Assembly: GCF_014212495.1 (NCBI RefSeq)
Contig: NZ_JACKZC010000015.1
Location: forward strand, 1-45,214
DNA from: Pontibacter sp. Tf4
GTDB taxonomy: Bacteria; Bacteroidota; Bacteroidia; Cytophagales; Hymenobacteraceae
Length of the DNA stretch: 45,214 bases
Reading direction: 5' to 3'
The position numbers were made by a program, and so were the translations under genes. The notes under the pieces are model-generated. The model saw only the letters and a program-made list of their open reading frames with translations. It was not told where the DNA came from and ran no database searches. Positions within the stretch are counted from its first letter, which is position 1. Each line of letters starts with the position of its first letter. This document shows positions 17,759 through 26,547 of the stretch, piece by piece.

Positions 17759-18085
17759 TTATACGCCTTCCTGCTTCTTTGTTGCCTTCTTGCGGAATAT
17801 TTGCTTTTTCTTGTGTGGCTTGCCGGTATCGTCGTACTTGTACTTCCGGCGCTCGTCGCGCTTAATAGCACGCTTACGGGCCGCCTCCCCTTTTTTATAC
17901 GTGTAGGTATTGGTATTCAGGTGGGTTTCCTTGTAAGTCGATTCTGTCTTGCGGGCCTCCTTCAGAAAGCGTTTCTGCTCTTTTTTGTGCTTGCTATCTG
18001 TAGTGGCCTTTATCTGGGCAAAAGTACTTTCAGTAATCAGTGAGAAAGCCAGGCAAAAGATAAGTAATGTAAAAAGTTGTTTCAT
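17759..18085 (-). CDS. Small Lys/Arg-rich exported protein of unknown function
   Basis: The 108-residue product has a signal peptide (MKQLFTLLIFCLAFSLITESTFAQ) and a very basic, low-complexity mature part: KHKKEQKRFLKEARKTE, KKGEAARKRAIKRDERRKYK and KKKQIFRKKATKKQ. No family is recognised. Such short basic periplasmic proteins might bind peptidoglycan, LPS or nucleic acid (speculation). It lies between the lipoprotein at 18120 and ytxJ in the same orientation with gaps of 34 and 28 bases. Confidence 0.65.
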   Translation of the reverse strand: MKQLFTLLIFCLAFSLITESTFAQIKATTDSKHKKEQKRFLKEARKTESTYKETHLNTNTYTYKKGEAARKRAIKRDERRKYKYDDTGKPHKKKQIFRKKATKKQEGV

Positions 18086-18119
18086 AGGGTAGCTGGTTAG
18101 GTTGGTGAAGGCAAATCCG

Positions 18120-18329
18120 TCAGAAAAGCAGGAATTTCTTTTTCCGCTTTTGTACCCTTCCGTTCTTATCGGTAGGTACTTTTATGGCTTCCAGTCCTGC
18201 TGCACCCTTTGCCTGTACTTTCATGCTTTTACCGGTTGGCGACGGGCAGGGAATACCCTTGTTTCCGCATCCGACAAATAAGGAAAGCGCAGCACAGAAC
18301 AGTAAAGAGTACAGCAGGCGGTTTATCAT
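18120..18329 (-). CDS. Small lipoprotein of unknown function
   Basis: The 69-residue product has a hydrophobic signal and a lipobox LFVGC (Cys21), leaving a mature peptide of about 49 residues: GNKGIPCPSPTGKSMKV, a short Ala/Gly stretch and a basic end (RVQKRKKKFLLF). Similar GCxNKG(I/V)PCPxP short lipoproteins occur in Bacteroidetes but I know of no function. It starts 18 bases after the E1 stop, so it is probably translated from the same message. Confidence 0.65.
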   Translation of the reverse strand: MINRLLYSLLFCAALSLFVGCGNKGIPCPSPTGKSMKVQAKGAAGLEAIKVPTDKNGRVQKRKKKFLLF

Positions 18330-18347
18330 AGCATGTAATTTTATAGT

Positions 18348-20327
18348 TTAGTACGCCAGTATGGCTTCCACCTTTTCGCGCAGGCGCTGTTTCGGCAGAA
18401 ACTCTGCTTCCAATGGCGGTGCAAACGGTATAGCGGTGTCTAAGCTGGCAACACGGGCTACAGGCCCATCCAGGTGCTCAAAGCAGTTTTCGGCTATCCA
18501 AGCTGCAATTTCGCCTCCTATCCCGCCGGTCAGGGTGTCTTCGTGTAGTATTATAACGCGTCCGGTCTTAGCTACCGTATTTTTTACGGCTTCTTTATCC
18601 CATGGCAGCAGCGAACGCAGGTCCAGAATCTCGATGCTGGTGCCCGGCATTTCCTGCTGTAGTTGCTTGGCCCAGTGCACGCCCATACCGTATGTTATGA
18701 TCGATAGGTCTTCGCCTTCGGCTACTGTTTTCGCTTTGCCAATTTCTACGGTATAGTAATCATCCGGAATCTCCTGTGAGATAGAACGATATAATAGCTT
18801 GTGCTCGAAATACATCACCGGGTTCGGATCTTCAATAGCGGCGTTCAAAAGTCCTTTAGCATCATACGGAGACGACGGATAAACGATCTTCAGGCCTGGT
18901 GTGTGGAAGAACCAGGCTTCGTTGCTCTGCGAGTGGAACGGGCCGGCTGCGGTACCGGCACCGGTAGGCATGCGCACCACCACATCGGCGTGCTGCCCCC
19001 AGCGGTAATGGCTCTTGGCCAGGTTATTTACTATCTGGTTAAAGCCCACGCTCACAAAATCAGCAAACTGCATTTCTACCATGCTCTTCTTGCCCTTCAC
19101 CGACATGCCCAGGCCAATACCAAGTATAGCCGACTCGCAAAGCGGGGTGTTGCGTACGCGCTCTTTTCCGAATTTCTCTACAAAGCCTTCTGTTACCTTA
19201 AATACTCCACCGTATTCGGCAATATCCTGACCCATCAGTACCAGTTCCGGGTAGCGCTCCATGCTCTGGCGTAACCCGTCTGAGATAGCATCTACAAAGC
19301 GTTTCTCGGTTTTAGCTCCTGAGGCTGGCGCCACCGGTTGCTGCACATACGGTTTGTACATGTCGGCAATCTCTTCCTGCTTATCGGCAACAGGCATTGG
19401 CGTGGCAAAAGCGGTTTGTAGACCGGCTTCAATCTCGGCCTTTATTTCTTCGCGTATCGTTTCTACAGCCTTTGGCGTCAGCACCAGGTTATCCAGCAGG
19501 TACTTCTCATAGTTCTCTACCGGGTCTTTTTTCGCCCACTTCTCAAACAGCTCCTGTGGCACGTATTTGGTACCGCTGGCTTCTTCGTGGCCACGCATTC
19601 TAAAGGTCATAGCTTCGATCAGCACCGGGCGCGGGTTCTTGCGCATGCTGGCCGCTGTCTGGCGAATGGTGTCGTACACTTCCAGTAGGTTGTTGCCGTC
19701 TATCTGCAGGGCATCCATGCCATAGGCCGGGCCTTTATCTATAAACTGCTTAAACTTAAACTGCTCGTTGCTTGGCGTAGACAAACCATAACCGTTATTC
19801 TCGATCATAAAAATAACCGGCAGGCCCCACACAGCCGCCACGTTCAGCGCTTCATGGAAATCACCTTCACTGGCTCCGCCATCGCCGCTATATACCAGCG
19901 TCACTTTCTCTTTTTTGTCCAGCAAATCAGACAAAGCGATACCATCGGCTACAGCCAGTTGTGGGCCCAGGTGCGAGATCATACCCACGATGTGGTGCTC
20001 GTTAGAACCAAAGTGGAACGAACGGTCGCGGCCTTTTGTGAAGCCGGTCTTTTTGCCCTGGAACTGCGCAAACAGTCTGTCTAAAGGCACATTTCGGCTG
20101 GTAAAAACGCCTAAGTTGCGGTGCAGCGGCAGTATGTATTCGTCCTGCTCCAGCGCCATGGCCGAACCTACACTTATTGCTTCCTGGCCAATGCCGGAAA
20201 ACCATTTGCTTACCTTGCCCTGGCGCAGCAGCACCAGCATGCGTTCTTCTATCATGCGCGGCATCAAAATAGCGCGGTAAAGCGAGATCAGTTCGTCGTC
20301 GGAGTAGTCTTTGCGGTTATAGTTCAT
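18348..20327 (-). CDS. 2-oxoacid dehydrogenase E1 component, alpha and beta fused (branched-chain or pyruvate type)
   Basis: The family start is the ATG at 20327 (MNYNRKDYSDDEL), 659 residues; the frame opens 11 codons earlier. The alpha part (about 1-335) holds the thiamine diphosphate motif GDGGASEG ... IENN (148-178) and the phosphorylation-loop-like TFRMRGHEEASGT. The beta part (about 345-659) starts TEKRFVDAISDGLRQSM with GQDIAEYGGVFKVTEGF and ends in a transketolase C-terminal domain (LREKVEAILAY). The enzyme decarboxylates a 2-oxoacid and acylates the lipoyl arm of E2. A single-chain alpha-beta E1 is common in Bacteroidetes; branched-chain 2-oxoacid substrates are usual for this form but pyruvate cannot be excluded. 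E2 and E3 are not in the window. No CTATAG copies occur in 2 kb. Confidence 0.9.
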   Translation of the reverse strand: MNYNRKDYSDDELISLYRAILMPRMIEERMLVLLRQGKVSKWFSGIGQEAISVGSAMALEQDEYILPLHRNLGVFTSRNVPLDRLFAQFQGKKTGFTKGRDRSFHFGSNEHHIVGMISHLGPQLAVADGIALSDLLDKKEKVTLVYSGDGGASEGDFHEALNVAAVWGLPVIFMIENNGYGLSTPSNEQFKFKQFIDKGPAYGMDALQIDGNNLLEVYDTIRQTAASMRKNPRPVLIEAMTFRMRGHEEASGTKYVPQELFEKWAKKDPVENYEKYLLDNLVLTPKAVETIREEIKAEIEAGLQTAFATPMPVADKQEEIADMYKPYVQQPVAPASGAKTEKRFVDAISDGLRQSMERYPELVLMGQDIAEYGGVFKVTEGFVEKFGKERVRNTPLCESAILGIGLGMSVKGKKSMVEMQFADFVSVGFNQIVNNLAKSHYRWGQHADVVVRMPTGAGTAAGPFHSQSNEAWFFHTPGLKIVYPSSPYDAKGLLNAAIEDPNPVMYFEHKLLYRSISQEIPDDYYTVEIGKAKTVAEGEDLSIITYGMGVHWAKQLQQEMPGTSIEILDLRSLLPWDKEAVKNTVAKTGRVIILHEDTLTGGIGGEIAAWIAENCFEHLDGPVARVASLDTAIPFAPPLEAEFLPKQRLREKVEAILAY

Positions 20328-20428
20328 CTTAAAAAGGAAAACCTTGTTACAGGCAGGCAAGTTACTATATTAGGTTCAGCAACAAAATATAGTAGCTAAT
20401 TTATACTTTTGATCTTTGATAAGATACT

Positions 20429-20521
20429 AGACGCTAGATTTTAGATTGTAGACTTCCATGAGATTAAATGAATGGCTATAGTTTAAAATCTAACATCTAA
20501 TATCTATAATCTAACGTCTTA
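20429..20521. repeat. AT-rich simple-motif inverted repeat before the M16 peptidase
   Basis: The left arm (20429-20453) repeats TAGATT/TAGACG units; the right arm (20482-20520) repeats AATCTAACAT-type units ending CGTCTTA. The arms are imperfect reverse complements around a CTATAG copy. The right arm ends 9 bases before the M16 start codon. Confidence 0.65.
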
Positions 20522-20529
20522 CCAAAACG

Positions 20530-21795
20530 ATGATACAGTTTAAAGAATTTACCTTAGATAACGGGTTGCGCGTGATCGTGCACGAAGACCATACTTCGCC
20601 GATGGCGGTTTTAAATGTGCTGTACGACGTGGGCTCGCGCGACGAAGTGGAAGAGCATACTGGTTTTGCCCATTTGTTTGAGCACCTGATGTTCAGCGGA
20701 TCGGTGAACATACCGGTGTATGATGAGCCCCTGCAACGCGTAGGCGGCGAGAACAATGCCTTTACCAGCCCGGATATCACCAATTATTACCTGACCGTGC
20801 CGGCACAGAACATCGAAACAGGTTTCTGGCTGGAGTCGGACCGCATGATGGACCTGGCTTTTAGCGAACACGGCCTGGAGGTGCAGCGCAAAGTGGTGGT
20901 AGAAGAATTCAAGCAGAACTACCTGAACCAACCTTATGGCGATGTGTGGCTCAAACTGCGTCCGTTGGCCTACAAAAATCATCCGTATAAATGGGCAACT
21001 ATAGGTAAGGAAATCGCGCACATCGAGGATGCGACCATGGATATTGTAAAGGCTTTTCACCGAAAGCACTACTCTCCAAGCAATGCAATATTGGTGGTGG
21101 CCGGTAACATCACCTTCGAGCATGCCAAAGAGCTGACCGAAAAATGGTTCGGACCGATACCTGCCGGTGAAAAGTACACCCGAAGCATCCCGAATGAGCC
21201 TCAGCAAACCGAGCCGCGCGTGCTGGAAACTAGTGCCGACGTGCCGCTAAGCGCTATCTACAAAGCCTACCACATGCCGCACCGCACACATAAAGACTAC
21301 TATGCCATTGACCTGATCAGCGATATTCTGGGCCGTGGTAAGTCGAGCAGGTTGTATGAGCAACTGGTAAAAGAGCAGAAGTTGTTCAACTCTATCTCAG
21401 CATCGGTAACCGGAAGTATAGAACCAGGCTTACTGATCATTCAAGGCAAACTGAACGAAGGCGTAGATTTACAGGAAGCCAACACCGCCATCGAGAAAAT
21501 AAACCAGGAACTGATGGATACGTTGGTAGATGCAGAGGAACTGAACAAAGTAAAGAACCAGGCCGAAACCAGTTTGGTATTCTCCGAAATTGAGCTGCTG
21601 AACCGCGCTATGAACCTGGCTTACGGAAAACTCTTAGGCGATGCCAACTTTGTAAATACCGAAGGTGAAAAGATACAGGCTGTAACTCCTGCTGATATCC
21701 AGCGCTGCGCGAAGCAGGTGCTTAATCCAAATAACTGCTCTACGTTGCTTTATAAAGCTGAGAAGAAAAAGGAAGAAGTAGTAGCTGAAGCGTAG
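20530..21795 (+). CDS. M16-family zinc metallopeptidase (insulinase/MPP-beta type)
   Basis: The inverted zinc motif HxxEH is intact (His48, Glu51, His52 in HLFEHLMFSG), with the third ligand glutamate in VVVEEFKQNY (about 125), so this is the catalytic type. The C-terminal M16 domain has KAYHMPHRTHKDYYA and ILGRGKSSRLYEQLVKEQKL. At 421 residues it is a single M16 unit; in Bacteroidetes a non-catalytic partner often follows, but here a terminator and a repeat island follow instead. No signal peptide is visible, so it would be cytoplasmic, or exported only with help. Substrate unknown. Confidence 0.92.
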   Translation: MIQFKEFTLDNGLRVIVHEDHTSPMAVLNVLYDVGSRDEVEEHTGFAHLFEHLMFSGSVNIPVYDEPLQRVGGENNAFTSPDITNYYLTVPAQNIETGFWLESDRMMDLAFSEHGLEVQRKVVVEEFKQNYLNQPYGDVWLKLRPLAYKNHPYKWATIGKEIAHIEDATMDIVKAFHRKHYSPSNAILVVAGNITFEHAKELTEKWFGPIPAGEKYTRSIPNEPQQTEPRVLETSADVPLSAIYKAYHMPHRTHKDYYAIDLISDILGRGKSSRLYEQLVKEQKLFNSISASVTGSIEPGLLIIQGKLNEGVDLQEANTAIEKINQELMDTLVDAEELNKVKNQAETSLVFSEIELLNRAMNLAYGKLLGDANFVNTEGEKIQAVTPADIQRCAKQVLNPNNCSTLLYKAEKKKEEVVAEA

Positions 21796-21819
21796 GCTAT
21801 AGTTACATTAAAGTTTAGC

Positions 21820-21852
21820 AAAAGGCTGCAACTCAAAACTGCAGCCTTTTTT
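21820..21852 (+). terminator. M16 peptidase terminator
   Basis: Stem AAAGGCTGCA (21821-21830) / TGCAGCCTTT (21840-21849) with a 9-base loop and a T-run; 25 bases after the stop. CTATAG copies flank it on both sides. Confidence 0.85.
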
Positions 21853-21874
21853 ATAGTCTATAGTTGTTTTTAAT

Positions 21875-22413
21875 GTCATGTCGAGCGAAGCCGAGACATC
21901 TTATATGTCTTAGAGTTAATCCCCACACTTTTGTCATTTCGAGTGTAGCAAGAAATCTATCTCAGCTTATAGTTGATACTCACGAGCTATAGTTCTATAG
22001 TTTGCTTTGCCTACTACTGGAACCAAGGCATCATTCTATAGTTTCCTCTGATCTTGGGAGCTCTAAGAGCCTATCGTTTTATAGTTGGTTTAGCTCCCTC
22101 TGAGGCCGGGAGGCCCCGTCTTCGGGCATCGCGCTGCTGCCTTCTTGCTATCCTCCTGCGTCGGATTGCCTGCGGCACCGCAACAAGTCAAAGGCGCTCA
22201 ACCCAAAGACTGATAACAGTTCGATAGGTTATGATTTAACTATAGATTGCCTGATGTCTCCTAGTTATAGAAGATCTGCTTTTCTCGTGGTTATAGATCC
22301 TTGTGTCAGGCTGCGCCTGCCTGCTCGTGGTCTGTAACTATAGAACTATAGCTGAAACTATATCAGTATCAGAGCTCCCCTCCTTAGACAAGGAGGGGCA
22401 GGGGTGGTTTGAC
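21875..22413. repeat. Mosaic repeat island A, partly duplicated at 37909-38502
   Basis: No ORF of note in 21796-22740. The island carries, in order: two GTCAT hairpin elements (21875, 21933), CAGCTTATAGTTG and CTATAGTTCTATAG, GGGAGCTCTAAGAGCCTA, a GC-rich block (about 22095-22140, CTGAGGCCGGGAGGCCCCG then TCTTCGGGCATCGCGC), GGCGCTCAACCCAAAGACTGA, TTTTCTCGTGGT, CTGCTCGTGGTCTGTAACTAT, and a C-rich/G-rich module (22374-22413). Island B has the same modules in the same order at similar spacing, with diverged sequence between them. About ten CTATAG copies are scattered through the gene-free region. Beyond 22413 the stretch to ispF holds three more AACTATA-type copies and an AT-rich leader. Confidence 0.75.
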
Positions 22414-22740
22414 CAACAGAAACAATGAAACTATAAATCAAACTATAGCAAGGGTAGAAAGTCTCCTCTTGAGAGAGTAAGGGTGTGTATGCTAACTATA
22501 GAACTATAACTCAAACTATACCCACAGCTCAAATCCTGAAAATCCTGATTCTGACAAACTCCCTCTCTTGTTCTTGTTATAACAGGCCTATTCATAATTT
22601 ATAATTCTACTACGCTGTATTAAACCTTGGCACCATATCAAACGTCAAAGAAACTATATAGCCGCTACCGTATAATCATATTTTTCCGTTAGATTTACTT
22701 TTACGACTATTCGCTTATTGTTAAGCATTTACCTTTACCT

Positions 22741-23226
22741 ATGAAATTAAAGATCAGAACCGGCTTCGGCTACGACGTGCACCAACTACAGGAAGGGCTC
22801 GATTTCTGGCTGGGCGGTATTAAAATTCCGCATACACATGGCGCACTGGGCCACTCCGATGCCGATGTATTAGTCCACGTTATCTGCGATGCGCTGCTGG
22901 GTGCCGCCAATATGCGCGACATCGGCTTCCATTTTTCAGACAGAGACCCGAAATACAAAGGCATCGACAGCAAAATACTTTTAAAAGAAGTGGTACACCT
23001 GCTTGCCCTCGAAGGCTACGAGATCGGCAACATCGACTCTACCATCTGCCTGCAGGAGCCAAAGGTAAACCCACACATCCCGGATATGAAGAAATGCCTG
23101 GCCGGCGTCATGAGTATTTCGGAAAGCGACATCTCCATAAAAGCTACTACTACCGAACACCTCGGTTTTGTGGGCAAAAAAGAAGGAGTGGCCGCTTTTG
23201 CTACCGTGCTTATCATCAAACAATAA
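22741..23226 (+). CDS. ispF: 2-C-methyl-D-erythritol 2,4-cyclodiphosphate synthase
   Basis: IspF makes the cyclic diphosphate in the non-mevalonate isoprenoid pathway. The zinc ligands Asp12, His14 (GFGYDVHQ) and His46 (HSDADVLVH) are present, as is DIGFHFSDRDPKYKG and the C-terminal TTTEHLGFVGKKEGVAAFA. The 161-residue length is typical and the trimer core is intact. The start is the ATG at 22741. It follows the long repeat island and is 33 bases upstream of the M28 peptidase, probably in the same transcript. Confidence 0.97.
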   Translation: MKLKIRTGFGYDVHQLQEGLDFWLGGIKIPHTHGALGHSDADVLVHVICDALLGAANMRDIGFHFSDRDPKYKGIDSKILLKEVVHLLALEGYEIGNIDSTICLQEPKVNPHIPDMKKCLAGVMSISESDISIKATTTEHLGFVGKKEGVAAFATVLIIKQ

Positions 23227-23259
23227 TAACCTGACTAAACTGTAACTTACCTTAAAACG

Positions 23260-24810
23260 ATGAAACACCTGCATACCTATGGGTTTGTACTGGCCGCTCT
23301 GCTCGCTTCGGGCTGCGCATCTACCAGTAACACAGCCTCTAAAACACCCGTTACTGATGCCGAAAAGCTGCGCGCCGCTGCAACCACTTACGGCAACACC
23401 ATCACCGCCGCCGACCTGTCGAAGCACTTAACCATTCTGGCTTCGGATGAGTACGAAGGCCGTAACACTGGCGAGAAAGGCCAGAAAATGGCTGCTGAAT
23501 ACATTGCAAAAGAGTTCAGAGAAGATGGCCTGGTGGGACCTGTAAAGAACGGACCGAACCCATACTACCAAACCTTTGACCTTGAAAAAGGCAACTGGGG
23601 CGACGGCTATATGATGGTGGGCTCTAAGAAGTTTGCCATGATGCAGGATTTCTTCCCGATGGGTTCATCGATCTATACCACAGAGCAGAGCGCTGCACCG
23701 GTGTTTATTGCCGATAACGCCCCTGTTGACACTGCCAGCCTGAAAGGCAAAATGCTGGTTACAATGGTTGGCAACATAACCGACTTCGAGAAGAAGATGA
23801 ACGACCTTGGGCAGGTAGCCCGTAAAGCAGAAGCTGCCAGCATTATGTATGTGCTTTCGCCGGAGGCCTTTACCATGATGAACCAGCGCTACGCCAATCG
23901 TCTGCGCCAGGCTTCTATCTCTATGCCAGGTAAAACCAACAACCGCCGCACTACTACCTTTATTGCATCGCCGGCACTGGGCGCCGCCATTTTAGGCACT
24001 ACCCCTGCCAACCTGAGCGCTACAGCTACCAACTATAAGCCTGAAGCCAGCATAAAAGTACTGACGCAGCGCAACACCACACCACTGCCAACCGAAAACA
24101 TACTGGGCTTTATTGAAGGCTCTGACAAGAAGGATGAGATTGTTGTGGTAACTGCCCACTACGACCACGTAGGAATGGAGGAAAGTGCCCAGGGAGATGA
24201 CAAGATCTTTAACGGCGCCAACGACGACGGCTCTGGTACGGTAGCTGTAATTGAGCTGGCCGAAGCGTTTGCACAAGCCAAAAAAGATGGCAAGGGTCCG
24301 CGCCGCAGCATCCTGTTCATGACGGTTACTGCCGAAGAAAAAGGTTTGCTGGGATCAGAGTACTACTCAAACAACCCGATCTTCCCGCTGGAGAACACGG
24401 TTGCCAACGTAAACATCGACATGATCGGCCGCATGGACTTTGATTATGAGAAGCAGAACGACAGCAACTATATTTATGTGATCGGTGCAGATAAACTGTC
24501 ATCGGAGCTGCATGCCATTAACGAAGAAGCCAACCAGAAGTACGTGAACCTGAAGCTGGACTATAAGTACAACGACGAGAACGACCCGAACCGTTTCTAC
24601 TACCGCTCAGACCACTACAACTTCGCCAAACACGGTATTCCGATCATTTTCTACTTTAACGGGGTACACGCCGACTACCACAAGCCAAGCGACTCAGTAG
24701 ACAAAATCCTGTTCGACAGCGCTGAAAAAGTAGCCCGCCTTGCCTTCTACACTACCTGGGAACTCGCCAACCGCGACAACCGCATAGTAGTAGACAGCAA
24801 TAAAAAGTAA
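23260..24810 (+). CDS. M28-family zinc aminopeptidase, lipoprotein
   Basis: The N-terminus has a lipoprotein signal (LAALLASGC, Cys about 19), so it should be anchored in the outer membrane or periplasm. A PA-type domain (about 125-260) is inserted before the catalytic part. The two-zinc site motifs are all seen: TAHYDHVGM, GANDDGSGTVAVIELA, TAEEKGLLGSEYY, NIDMIGRMD and YRSDHYNFAKHG. The 516-residue length is usual for this family. It probably trims peptides outside the cytoplasm; exact specificity is unknown. No CTATAG copies in 1.55 kb, in contrast to the flanks. Confidence 0.93.
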   Translation: MKHLHTYGFVLAALLASGCASTSNTASKTPVTDAEKLRAAATTYGNTITAADLSKHLTILASDEYEGRNTGEKGQKMAAEYIAKEFREDGLVGPVKNGPNPYYQTFDLEKGNWGDGYMMVGSKKFAMMQDFFPMGSSIYTTEQSAAPVFIADNAPVDTASLKGKMLVTMVGNITDFEKKMNDLGQVARKAEAASIMYVLSPEAFTMMNQRYANRLRQASISMPGKTNNRRTTTFIASPALGAAILGTTPANLSATATNYKPEASIKVLTQRNTTPLPTENILGFIEGSDKKDEIVVVTAHYDHVGMEESAQGDDKIFNGANDDGSGTVAVIELAEAFAQAKKDGKGPRRSILFMTVTAEEKGLLGSEYYSNNPIFPLENTVANVNIDMIGRMDFDYEKQNDSNYIYVIGADKLSSELHAINEEANQKYVNLKLDYKYNDENDPNRFYYRSDHYNFAKHGIPIIFYFNGVHADYHKPSDSVDKILFDSAEKVARLAFYTTWELANRDNRIVVDSNKK

Positions 24811-24819
24811 ACCTTTATA

Positions 24820-24970
24820 GTTAGGAAGTTAGAAGGTTAGAAAGTTAAAAAGTTAGAGAAGGGCTGGAAGGCAAACTATAGCTAAAGATTAACAAACTAT
24901 AGTTCCTTTAGTCACTCCTTCAAAAACTTAAAACTTTCTAACCTTCTAACTTTTTAACTTTCTAACTTTG
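24820..24970. repeat. Heptad inverted repeat (GTTAGAAA units)
   Basis: The left arm (24820-24858) and right arm (24928-24970) are built from AGTTAGAA / CTAACTTT units. A 22-base segment at 24836-24857 is perfectly reverse-complementary to 24945-24966. Between the arms are two AACTATAG copies, one of them the full 10-mer (24895-24904). The right arm ends in TAACTTTG (24963-24970), which matches a -7 promoter element for the gene at 25032. Confidence 0.75.
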
Positions 24971-25031
24971 GGTGTGTTTTCTTTTATAGTTCAGGCAACT
25001 ATACGGGTAAGAAGACAGTAGGCGAAACAGT

Positions 25032-26402
25032 ATGAGTAAACTAAAGCAGTTTCTGCTGGACGCGGAAACAAAATCATTCGACCAGAACCACCGCGCTACT
25101 ATAAAATTCAACATCGGTAAGTATAATGCCGCTGTGCAGCGTGGCCTCACCCAATATTCCGACCATGAACTGGCCCGCGAACGGGCATCCTATATCAAAA
25201 CCAACACCATTAAGGACCTGGATAAGTACCTGATGGAGTTTGAAGCCAACTTTACAGCCCGTGGCGGCAAGGTTATCTGGGCACGCGATGCACAGGAGGC
25301 TTTAAAAGAGATTGGGGAGATCATGAAGCGCCGGCGCGCCCGCTCTGTAGTAAAATCCAAATCGATGACTACGGAGGAGATACACCTGAACAATTACCTG
25401 GAGAAAAATGGCGTGGAAGTGGTGGAAACCGACCTTGGCGAGTATATTGTACAGTTGGCCGAGCAGCGCCCTTACCACATTGTAACACCAGCTATGCACA
25501 TGTCTAAAAAGGACATTGCCGACCTGTTTGTACGCAAACTTAACATAGCCCCCACCGACGATGCCCAGGAGCTGGTAGGCGTAGCCCGCCGCCTGCTGCG
25601 CGAAAAATATACGTCTGCTGAGATAGGCATAACTGGTGGCAACTTCCTGATTGCTGATGTAGGGGGTGTTGCCGTTACCGAGAATGAAGGAAATGCGCGC
25701 CTGTCTACTACCTTCCCGAAAACACATATTGCTATAGTTGGCATCGAGAAGATGTTGCCCTCTATCATGGACCTGGACCTGTTCTGGCCATTGCTAAGCA
25801 CCAGCGGCACCGGGCAAAATGTAACAGTTTATAACACGGTGTTTACGGGCCCGCGCCAGCCACACGAAAAGGATGGCCCGGAAGAGATGTATGTGATCCT
25901 GCTGGATAATGGCCGTACCGAACTGCTGGCATTACCCGAAAAACGCGAAGCCCTGAATTGCATCCGTTGCGGCGCCTGCCTGAATGTGTGCCCGGTGTAT
26001 AAAAACATTGGCGGCCATACCTACGAGAGCACCTACTCCGGCCCGATCGGCTCTGTACTAACGCCACATTACAATGGCATGGCCGAGAACAAACACCTCA
26101 GCTTTGCCAGCTCGTTGTGCGGCGCCTGTACATCGGTTTGCCCGGTTAAAATAAACATCCACAACCTGCTGCTGCTAAACCGCAAACAGAGCGTGGACAT
26201 GAACTTAGCCGAAAGCCAGGAAAGAACAGCCTTTAAGTTCTGGCTGAAAGCCATGAAGAGCCGCAAACTGATGAACATGGCACCGGCCGGCATCAAAAAC
26301 TATGTGCTGAAGTATGTGCAGAAAGACAGCTGGAGCAAACGCCGCGAACCACTAAAAGTAGCACCAAAATCGTTTAACCAGCTCTGGAAGGAGAGAACTT
26401 GA
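25032..26402 (+). CDS. lutB: LutB-like iron-sulfur protein (lactate utilisation)
   Basis: In LutABC, LutB is the ferredoxin-like subunit of an L-lactate oxidising complex. The 456-residue product has the LutB N-terminal domain (about 60-290, IGITGGNFLIADVGGVAVTENEGNARL) and two 4Fe-4S motifs: CIRCGACLNVCP (about 312-323) and CGACTSVCPVKINIH (about 358-372). The basic C-terminus is typical. No lutA (YkgE) or lutC (YkgG) gene is next to it, since the next gene is on the other strand behind a shared terminator. So the complex subunits are dispersed or the protein works in a related role. Confidence 0.85.
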   Translation: MSKLKQFLLDAETKSFDQNHRATIKFNIGKYNAAVQRGLTQYSDHELARERASYIKTNTIKDLDKYLMEFEANFTARGGKVIWARDAQEALKEIGEIMKRRRARSVVKSKSMTTEEIHLNNYLEKNGVEVVETDLGEYIVQLAEQRPYHIVTPAMHMSKKDIADLFVRKLNIAPTDDAQELVGVARRLLREKYTSAEIGITGGNFLIADVGGVAVTENEGNARLSTTFPKTHIAIVGIEKMLPSIMDLDLFWPLLSTSGTGQNVTVYNTVFTGPRQPHEKDGPEEMYVILLDNGRTELLALPEKREALNCIRCGACLNVCPVYKNIGGHTYESTYSGPIGSVLTPHYNGMAENKHLSFASSLCGACTSVCPVKINIHNLLLLNRKQSVDMNLAESQERTAFKFWLKAMKSRKLMNMAPAGIKNYVLKYVQKDSWSKRREPLKVAPKSFNQLWKERT

Positions 26403-26445
26403 TTGTTGATTGTTAAATTGTTGATTGTTAATTATCGACTTTGTT
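26402..26445. repeat. Short tandem GATTGTT repeats after lutB
   Basis: Units of TTGATTGTTGATTGTTAAA type repeat four to five times immediately after the lutB stop. Same style as the other gene-border heptad repeats. Confidence 0.55.
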
Positions 26446-26461
26446 GTTCAACTATAAACAA

Positions 26462-26490
26462 AAACGGCCTGCAACTATAGCAGGCCGTTT
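26462..26490. terminator. Bidirectional terminator with the palindrome in its loop
   Basis: Perfect 10-bp stem AAACGGCCTG (26462-26471) / CAGGCCGTTT (26481-26490). The 9-base loop is CAACTATAG, i.e. CTATAGTTG on the other strand. It separates the convergent lutB and AsnRS-like genes. Confidence 0.85.
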
Positions 26491-26547
26491 CACATTAAAA
26501 CATTATCCGGATTGTCTCCATTATCGGCTTCGTTCATAAGCTATAGT

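Noticed and set aside
24820..24970. CRISPR-like regular repeats
   Set aside because: Units are 7-8 bases without spacers and arranged as an inverted repeat; no cas genes.
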